This document shows positions 1 through 4,821 of a stretch of 6,230 bases of DNA, in pieces. Under the pieces are notes generated by a model. It was not told the DNA's origin and did no database searches. It worked only from the letters and a program-made list of their open reading frames with translations. Position 1 is the first letter of the stretch, and every line of letters begins with the position of its first letter. The stretch is from Treponema sp. UBA4319 (GTDB lineage Bacteria; Spirochaetota; Spirochaetia; Treponematales; Treponemataceae), in contig DGUD01000011.1 in assembly GCA_002393865.1 (NCBI GenBank), positions 1-6,230 of the forward strand. The letters run 5' to 3'. The position numbers and the translations under genes were made by a program.

Positions 1-1400
1 TTGTTGAATTCGTAGCGGTGGCGGTGGCGCTCCCAGATGCTCGCGGCGCCGTATGCCTGCTCCGTGAGCGTGCCCGGCCGCACCGCGCACTCAAATTTGC
101 CCAGGCGCAGGGTGCCGCCCAGAATCTTGCCGTTCTGATCCGGCATGAGGTCTATGACCGGATGGCTGGTACCCTTGTCGATTTCAGTGGAATGCGCGTC
201 GGCCCAGCCGAGCACGTCGCGGGCAAATTCAATGACGAGAATCTGCATGCCGAGGCAGATGCCGAAGTACGGGACATTGCGGGTGCGGGCGTAGCGCGCG
301 GCGCGTATCATCCCCTCTATTCCTCGTGAGCCGAAGCCGCCGGGAACGATGATGCCGTCCGCGCCCGCGAGCCGCTGCTCCGCGGCAGCGTCGTCGGTAA
401 GCGTCTCGCTGTCTATCCAGTCGATTTCCACCTCGGTCTCGTTGGCGATGCCTCCGTGCGTCAGGCTTTCCACCACGGAAAGGTAGGCGTCATGCAGCTC
501 GATGTATTTGCCTACGAGCGCTATGCGCACGTGATGCTTGGGCGACTCGTAGGTGCGCACCATCCGCTCCCAGTCGGAGAGGTCTGTCGGCCTGCCCTGT
601 ATGCCGAGCGCCTTGCAGACGGCGTTGCCGAGCCCTTCCTGCTCCATGTTGAGCGGCACCTCATAGATGGACTTTGCGTTCAGGTTCTGGATAACGCAGT
701 CGGTATCCACGTTGCAGAAGAGCGCGAGCTTTTCCCTGGTGGCATCGTCAAGGCGGGTTTCCGTGCGCAGCATAAGGATGTCCGGCTGTATTCCCAGCTC
801 CTGCAGCTCCTTTACGGAATGCTGGGTGGGCTTTGTCTTGATTTCGCCCGATTTGTGCAGCTGCGGCACGAGCGTCAGGTGTATGTAGCAGCAGTTCTCT
901 TCTCCGACCCGGTACTTTATCTGGCGGATTGCCTCGATGAAGGGCAGGGATTCGATATCGCCGACGGTGCCGCCGATTTCCGTGATGATGACGTCCGCGT
1001 TCGTCTCCTGCGTGGAGAGCAGCATCCGGTGCAGGATTTCTTCGGTGACGTTGGGAATGACCTGCACGGTGCCGCCGTGGTAGCCGCCCTCGCGCTCGCG
1101 GTTCAGCACCGCAAGGTATACCCGGCCTGCCGTCGTGTTGCTGCTCTGCGAGAGCACCGCGTCCGTAAAGCGCTCGTAGTGGCCGAGGTCTAAATCCGTC
1201 TCCGCGCCGTCGTCCGTGACGAAGACTTCCCCGTGCTGGAAGGGGTTCATGGTTCCGGGGTCAATGTTCAGGTATGGATCGAATTTCTGGTTCACCACTT
1301 TCAGGCCACGGCTCTTGAGTATGAGCCCCAGTGATGCGGCGGCAATGCCTTTGCCAAGCCCGCTGACGACGCCGCCGGTGATAAAGATGTATTTAGTCAT
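1..1400 (-). CDS. pyrG: CTP synthase (glutamine-hydrolysing), 3' end cut by window edge
   Basis: Makes CTP from UTP, ATP and glutamine-derived ammonia, the last step of de novo pyrimidine nucleotide synthesis in the cytoplasm. The frame runs from ATG at 1400 to the window edge without a stop, giving 466 full codons of an expected 535 to 550. The N-terminal synthetase domain shows the nucleotide-binding loop ([11 protein letters not shown], residues 8-18), [15 protein letters not shown], the [21 protein letters not shown] block, [11 protein letters not shown] and KTKPTQHSV. The class I glutamine amidotransferase domain follows, with VPGGFGSRG and the nucleophile elbow FGICLGMQ (Cys about residue 382), and the sequence leaves the window just after [10 protein letters not shown]. 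The catalytic His/Glu pair of the triad therefore lies outside. The start is supported by GGGGTG six bases upstream and by alignment with the known N terminus. It lies 30 bp after the membrane gene and probably shares its transcript. Confidence 0.97.
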   Translation of the reverse strand, partial: MTKYIFITGGVVSGLGKGIAAASLGLILKSRGLKVVNQKFDPYLNIDPGTMNPFQHGEVFVTDDGAETDLDLGHYERFTDAVLSQSSNTTAGRVYLAVLNREREGGYHGGTVQVIPNVTEEILHRMLLSTQETNADVIITEIGGTVGDIESLPFIEAIRQIKYRVGEENCCYIHLTLVPQLHKSGEIKTKPTQHSVKELQELGIQPDILMLRTETRLDDATREKLALFCNVDTDCVIQNLNAKSIYEVPLNMEQEGLGNAVCKALGIQGRPTDLSDWERMVRTYESPKHHVRIALVGKYIELHDAYLSVVESLTHGGIANETEVEIDWIDSETLTDDAAAEQRLAGADGIIVPGGFGSRGIEGMIRAARYARTRNVPYFGICLGMQILVIEFARDVLGWADAHSTEIDKGTSHPVIDLMPDQNGKILGGTLRLGKFECAVRPGTLTEQAYGAASIWERHRHRYEFN

Positions 1401-1406
1401 AGTGTG

Positions 1407-1412
1407 CACCCC
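1407..1412 (-). promoter_or_regulatory. Ribosome binding site of pyrG
   Basis: On the minus strand GGGGTG lies six bases before the ATG at 1400. It is an imperfect Shine-Dalgarno match at normal spacing. It fits within the 30-bp gap after the membrane gene, a gap with no room for an obvious separate promoter. Confidence 0.55.
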
Positions 1413-1430
1413 AAAAGAACTTGCAGGCAA

Positions 1431-2744
1431 TTATAGTGGATAATCTTCGTTTCGTCCATAAAATTTGGAGAAGTAGCTGCTTATCTGCGCGAGCACGCGC
1501 TGCGCTACTTCCGGGTTGCGCTCCAGCAGGTCAAAGAAGAGCGGCTCCGGTATCCTCACAATCTTTACGTCTGTATAGGCAATGGCGTTCTCGTCGCGCG
1601 TCTCCTCCAGCATGCACGCCTCTTCCCCGAAGAATTTTCCCCGCCCCACAAAGGAGATGTTGTTCGTGCGGGTAATCTGCACGGTTCCCTCCACCAGATA
1701 GTAGGAATCCGCGCCGAAATCGCCCTTTTTGTAGACGGGCTCGCCTTTTTTCAGCGTGATGACGTTCGCGCTGCTGCCCAGCAGGGAGTCCGGCCGGATG
1801 AACAGCAGCCTGCGGACGGTCTGCTTGATGCGCGTGTCGTCGCGTTCCGGCAGCAGGTACAGCTCGCTTAGCAGGAGCGACTTAAAGAACTGGAGCACAA
1901 AGAGGAACTGCGCGCAGTACAAAAAAATCATAAAGAAGAAGTAGACGCCCAGCAGAGTCACGATGACGTTGCTCAGCACGCCGTAAATCAGGTTGTAGCG
2001 GTTCACGTTGATGAAGAGCTTCATAAAGCGCCTGAGCCCCCAGAATCCCACGCTGCATGCGCCCGCCGTCCCCAGACAGTAGAGCGTGGGCGGCTTGGTG
2101 CGGCTGGCAAATTTGTAGATTGCCGCCGCCGCGCAGAAGATGAGCAGAAAGGGGATGAGCCGTGCGAGAAAATCGGTAAAGGAGCTGAACAGGCCGGGGT
2201 GCGCCGCCTCAAAGACGTCCAGCAGGGGGTTGTGCAGCGCCAGCCGGAACACGTTGATGGCGAATATGAGTATGGCCACGATGATGGTGAGCACGCCTTC
2301 CGCCGCAAAGATGAGCAGCTGCGTCATACCTTTTTGTACCCTGAAATTCTTCTTAAAAATTTTACGCATACTCACAATCACCGAGCTGAAGAAGCGCCGT
2401 GCCAGCCAGATGGTGACGAAAGCGATGATAATCTCAAAGTTTGTGACAGTCTTAATCTGCATGATGGACTGCGCCACCGAGTCGATGTTCAGGAAAAGCT
2501 CCGTCAGCGGGGCTATGTTGAGCATGGCGATGACCGCCGACGGGTTCGCGTGCATAAAGCGGATAAGGATGACCAGAATCATCATCACCACGGGAATGAA
2601 GGAGAACAGGAAGCCGAACGCGCATGCGGCGGCATACGATATGAGGTCGTTCGATATAAAGAAAGAGACGGAGAGGTAGACTGCCTGAAGGAAGGTGACA
2701 AAGCTGATGTGCTGTTCGTGATGATGGTCTCGTTTCGCTTTCAT
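1431..2744 (-). CDS. YihY/BrkB-type membrane protein with C-terminal cyclic-nucleotide-binding domain
   Basis: Predicted inner-membrane protein of 437 residues, function unknown. Residues about 15-290 are strongly hydrophobic, with likely membrane segments near 37-62, 103-122, 141-166, 192-211, 221-238 and 255-286. The NDLISYAAACAFGFLFSFIP stretch near 32-51 and NRYNLIYGVLSNVIVTLLG near 248-266 resemble the YihY/BrkB family, whose role is unsettled (E. coli YihY was once misnamed RNase BN). Residues about 325-425 look like a cNMP-binding (CAP-type) domain: LKKGEPVYKKGD, YYLVEGTVQI, and a phosphate-binding-cassette-like segment FFGEEACMLEETRDENAIA with Glu374 and Arg383 at the positions that contact the cyclic nucleotide in CAP. 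The usual small residue after that Arg is Asp here, so ligand binding is uncertain. There is no DNA-binding helix-turn-helix after it. ATG at 2744 is chosen because it overlaps the preceding stop as ATGA; the frame stays open upstream to 2888, but that part shadows the previous gene and has no membrane or family similarity. Confidence 0.82.
   Translation of the reverse strand: MKAKRDHHHEQHISFVTFLQAVYLSVSFFISNDLISYAAACAFGFLFSFIPVVMMILVILIRFMHANPSAVIAMLNIAPLTELFLNIDSVAQSIMQIKTVTNFEIIIAFVTIWLARRFFSSVIVSMRKIFKKNFRVQKGMTQLLIFAAEGVLTIIVAILIFAINVFRLALHNPLLDVFEAAHPGLFSSFTDFLARLIPFLLIFCAAAAIYKFASRTKPPTLYCLGTAGACSVGFWGLRRFMKLFINVNRYNLIYGVLSNVIVTLLGVYFFFMIFLYCAQFLFVLQFFKSLLLSELYLLPERDDTRIKQTVRRLLFIRPDSLLGSSANVITLKKGEPVYKKGDFGADSYYLVEGTVQITRTNNISFVGRGKFFGEEACMLEETRDENAIAYTDVKIVRIPEPLFFDLLERNPEVAQRVLAQISSYFSKFYGRNEDYPL
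2741..2744 (-). promoter_or_regulatory. ATGA stop-start overlap (translational coupling)
   Basis: The TGA of PilZ gene 2 (2743-2741) shares bases with the ATG of the membrane gene (2744-2742). Upstream of the ATG there is only a weak GGGA rather than a good Shine-Dalgarno, so reinitiation by ribosomes finishing the PilZ gene is the likely way the membrane gene is translated. Confidence 0.75.
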
Positions 2745-3616
2745 GTATTTCCCGGAGGCGGCTCGGTCTTCCTCGTCTCCTGCATGCTCTGCACGAGCTT
2801 GTCCTGCTCCTCCAGCGCGCGGTAGTTCTCCCGGTCTTCCGGCATACCGTTGATGGCCGCCATCGTCTGCCGCTTGAGGGACTCGCATACGTATGCCCGG
2901 ATGGACTGCTCGCTCTCGTGCTCCAGCCCGCCGGTGAACATCAGGACGGCGATGGTTTTGCCGCCCGCCTCCTTTGTGGTCAGCACCGTGGGGTAGATGA
3001 CGTGCTGATCCTTGCCGAGCAGGAGCGTCGCCGAGGGGAGCGGCTGCGGCGCCTGTATCCTGCCTGCGAGCGATGCGGGGAGCAGGACGGCCGCGGCGGC
3101 CGTGCTTATGTCGAGGACTTTCATCTGGTGTATGAACATGTGCTGGTCAATCCAGTAGAGGCGGGCGTTCTTGTCCGCCGCGCAGATTGTGCGTACGTGC
3201 TGGCGCCGCCCCTTTGCGTTGAAGGCGTCGAGCTGCTGCGCGAAGTCTGCGGCCAGCTCTTGCGGCCCTGTGTTCGGCTCTGCCGCCATGATTCCCGCCT
3301 CAAGCCGCGCCCCCGCAAAAAATTTCGCCATGAGCTCCTGCTCGTATCGCGCCGAGAAAAGACCGACCAAGGCTTCCGCGAGCTCCTTGTCGTGGCTGAT
3401 GGAGGTGACGAAGGCCCGCCACGTGCCCGGCTGCATCTGCCTGTCTATGTCCATGATAAAAATGGAGCCGGGGAACTGGCGCATCAGGTTCTTTACGTTC
3501 CGGTAGTTCTCTATCAGGTAGACCTCGTATTCCTGCACCTGCAGGGCGGCCACGGTGGCCTGCAGCAGCGGGGACGAAGACAGAAAAAAAACCTTGCGTC
3601 CTGCGGCCGGGTTCAT
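2741..3616 (-). CDS. Receiver-like plus PilZ-like domain protein, paralogue 2 (start in doubt)
   Basis: Probable cytoplasmic signalling protein, 291 residues from the in-frame ATG at 3616. Residues 6-130 alternate strands and helices like a response-regulator receiver (KVFFL, YEVYLIENY, SIFIMDID, ALVGLFSAR, AGIM), but the acidic pair after strand 1 is missing. Residues 136-230 look like a PilZ domain: RQHVR (138-142) fits the RxxxR motif of cyclic-di-GMP binding, and DISTAA (169-174) fits DxSxxG with Ala replacing Gly. The tail is charged. It is a clear paralogue of the gene just upstream (shared GRKVFFL, KGRRQxVR, HQMKxLDIS). The start is odd: the best Shine-Dalgarno/ATG, at 3653, is one base out of phase because of a G8 run at 3620-3627, and the frame also stays open back to a TTG at 3790. 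With seven Gs the protein would be 303 residues from 3653. Receptor function is inferred; the PilZ call is from motifs only. Confidence 0.75.
   Translation of the reverse strand: MNPAAGRKVFFLSSSPLLQATVAALQVQEYEVYLIENYRNVKNLMRQFPGSIFIMDIDRQMQPGTWRAFVTSISHDKELAEALVGLFSARYEQELMAKFFAGARLEAGIMAAEPNTGPQELAADFAQQLDAFNAKGRRQHVRTICAADKNARLYWIDQHMFIHQMKVLDISTAAAAVLLPASLAGRIQAPQPLPSATLLLGKDQHVIYPTVLTTKEAGGKTIAVLMFTGGLEHESEQSIRAYVCESLKRQTMAAINGMPEDRENYRALEEQDKLVQSMQETRKTEPPPGNT
3584..3591 (-). repeat. T8 homopolymer in the start region of PilZ gene 2
   Basis: Eight A on the plus strand (T8 on the coding strand) encode the Val-Phe-Phe of GRKVFFL. The paralogue encodes the same residues as GTC TTC TTC with no homopolymer. 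The tract lies 28 bases from the G8 run and is itself slippage-prone; loss of one T would also bring the 3653 start into the downstream PilZ frame. Confidence 0.9.
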
Positions 3617-3619
3617 ATA

Positions 3620-3627
3620 CCCCCCCC
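3620..3627 (-). repeat. G8 homopolymer (candidate phase-variation tract)
   Basis: Eight consecutive C on the plus strand, G8 on the coding strand. The run lies between the strong start at 3653 and the internal ATG at 3616, ending three bases before the latter. It sets whether the 3653 start reads into the PilZ frame: eight Gs put it out of frame, seven (or ten) put it in frame. The run may also act as a crude ribosome binding site for 3616. Confidence 0.9.
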
Positions 3628-3650
3628 GGTGTATATTGTTTCGCTTCCAG

Positions 3651-3664
3651 CATCTAATCCTCCT
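3651..3664 (-). promoter_or_regulatory. Strong Shine-Dalgarno and ATG, out of frame with PilZ gene 2
   Basis: AGGAGG (3664-3659) is followed after five bases (ATTAG) by ATG (3653-3651), the best initiation site in this part of the window. With the sequence as written it reads MLEAKQYTPGGVYEPGRR and continues for 117 codons to a stop at 3300, in a frame that carries no domain. Removing one G from the 3620-3627 run changes the reading to MLEAKQYTPGGYMNPAAG followed by RKVFFL of the PilZ protein. Confidence 0.8.
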
Positions 3665-3798
3665 CTCCGTCAGCCAGCCAGGCTTCGGAATCGTTTTGCC
3701 GCCGGTGCCCATCAGGCAGTGCTTTTTGCCCGCGGAGCCCGGAGCAGCCGTCTTCTCTTTTTTATCGGCATCTCTGCCGCTTTTCTGCAAAGCTTTGG

Positions 3799-4800
3799 CT
3801 ACCCGTTGTCCGGTAGCCCGGCCGGGGCTTCCGCCTCAGCGCTCTGCTGCTCCGCGTCTCCGGTCTCCCCGGCGGGCGTATCGCTGCCGGGGGCTGCCGC
3901 TTCAGCCCCGGCGGCTTTCTCGGAGGAATTGCCGATGCCCTTGACCAGCTTGTGCTGCTCTGCCATGACCCGGTAGTCCTCCTGATCCGGATGCATGCCG
4001 TTGATGGATGCCAGCAGCTGCTTCTGGAGCGAGCTGAAAATGTATTCCTGTATGCCTTTTGCCATCTTGGGCGACTGCGGCCCGTTGAACGTCATGATGG
4101 CGACGGTGCTGGTCGGGAGCTGCTTTATGGCAAGGATGCTTACGTCGGTGGTGTACTGGCGCAGCCCCAGCACGAGCGTTATCATGTGCAGCACCTGCCG
4201 CGGCTGCACCTTGCCCGCCATCGTAGCCGGGAGCCTGACTGCCACCGCGGCTGCGCTTATGTCGAGCAGCTTCATCTGATGCATACACTCGTTGCTTTCT
4301 GTCCAGTACAGCATGGCGGTTCTGTCCGCCGTGCAGGAGGCGCGCACATACTGGCGGCGCCCCTTTGCCCCGTGCTTCTCCAGCATCTGCACGGTTGCCC
4401 TGAAGATATCCTCCATCGAGGTGTCGTCGTCGTAGACCATGATGCCGCCCTTCAGCTCAATCTGGTCAAAGAACGGCAGAATCATGTCCTTCCGGTAGCG
4501 CTCCGAGAATATGCCGACGATGGTGTTCTCCAGCATTTTGTTCGCGCGGAATGTGCTGACAAAGGCGCCCCAGCAGGCCGGTGCCATCTGGCTGTCGATG
4601 GTGATGATGCAGATGGACTCCGGGTTGCGGCTCAAGATATTCTTTGCGTCGCGGTAGTTGTCTATGGCGTAGACCTCGTATCCTTGCCCCCGCAGCGCGG
4701 CGATGCCCGGATTCATCGAGTAGCTCGGATTCAGGAAGAAGACCTTTCTCCCGATTATCGCGGGGTCTGCCGGAGACGCTTTGTTCTGGATGTCAGACAC
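3799..4800 (-). CDS. Receiver-like plus PilZ-like domain protein, paralogue 1
   Basis: Probable cytoplasmic signalling protein of 333 residues. Residues 17-140 have the strand/helix rhythm of a receiver domain (GRKVFFLNPS, YEVYAIDNYR, ICIITIDS, TIVGIFSE, LKGGIMVYDDD). Asp69, Ser99 and Lys117 sit about where the phosphoacceptor, Ser/Thr and Lys would be, but the strand-1 acidic pair is absent, so phosphorylation is doubtful. Residues 147-240 look PilZ-like: RQYVR (149-153) matches RxxxR, and DISAAA (180-185) matches DxSxxG except Ala for Gly. Residues 291-333 form a low-complexity tail rich in Ala, Glu, Gly and Pro, probably disordered. The start is GTG at 4800 with AGGAGG eight bases upstream, 21 bp after the asnS stop, so co-transcription with asnS is likely. 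The next gene is its paralogue. A cyclic-di-GMP effector role is inferred from motifs; the partner and output are unknown. Confidence 0.82.
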   Translation of the reverse strand: MSDIQNKASPADPAIIGRKVFFLNPSYSMNPGIAALRGQGYEVYAIDNYRDAKNILSRNPESICIITIDSQMAPACWGAFVSTFRANKMLENTIVGIFSERYRKDMILPFFDQIELKGGIMVYDDDTSMEDIFRATVQMLEKHGAKGRRQYVRASCTADRTAMLYWTESNECMHQMKLLDISAAAVAVRLPATMAGKVQPRQVLHMITLVLGLRQYTTDVSILAIKQLPTSTVAIMTFNGPQSPKMAKGIQEYIFSSLQKQLLASINGMHPDQEDYRVMAEQHKLVKGIGNSSEKAAGAEAAAPGSDTPAGETGDAEQQSAEAEAPAGLPDNG

Positions 4801-4808
4801 TGTTTCTT

Positions 4809-4814
4809 CCTCCT
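4809..4814 (-). promoter_or_regulatory. Ribosome binding site of PilZ paralogue 1 (supports a GTG start)
   Basis: Perfect AGGAGG on the minus strand, eight bases before GTG at 4800. It sits within the 21-bp gap after the asnS stop codon and decides the start in favour of GTG, giving an N terminus of MSDIQNK. Confidence 0.8.
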
Positions 4815-4821
4815 TTTTGCC

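Larger units (their letters stand above)
3617..3798 (-). other. Leader region between the two PilZ genes
   Basis: This is the largest gap in the window, 182 bases to the internal ATG or 145 to the ATG at 3653. It contains a perfect CAAAGCTTTG palindrome just after the upstream stop, a short hairpin (CGGCA-GAGA-TGCCG) followed by A-rich rather than T-rich sequence on the transcribed strand, then the AGGAGG/ATG and the G8 run. One frame stays open from a TTG at 3790 into the PilZ gene. Its 58 residues resemble nothing in the paralogue and are best read as noncoding. No convincing terminator or promoter was found. Confidence 0.5.

Noticed and set aside
456..1193. Plus-strand 245-codon open frame
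   Set aside because: It is antisense to the unmistakable pyrG coding sequence and has shadow-type composition.
2745..2888. Longer N terminus for the membrane protein from 2888
   Set aside because: It overlaps the preceding PilZ gene in another frame, has no family similarity, and the ATGA start at 2744 gives a normal N terminus.
3300..3653. 117-codon frame from the strong ATG as a real small protein
   Set aside because: After about 11 codons it reads Arg/Gly/Ala-rich sequence in the wrong frame of a gene with clear homology to its neighbour; it is better explained as the out-of-phase state of PilZ gene 2.
3757..3782. Hairpin CGGCA-GAGA-TGCCG as a terminator between the PilZ genes
   Set aside because: The stem is only five pairs and on the transcribed strand it is followed by A-rich, not T-rich, sequence; on the other strand there is no gene to terminate.
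3750..3795. Promoter-like TTGCAG / 18 bases / GATAAA on the minus strand in the leader
   Set aside because: Only three of six and four of six consensus positions match; too weak to call without expression data.
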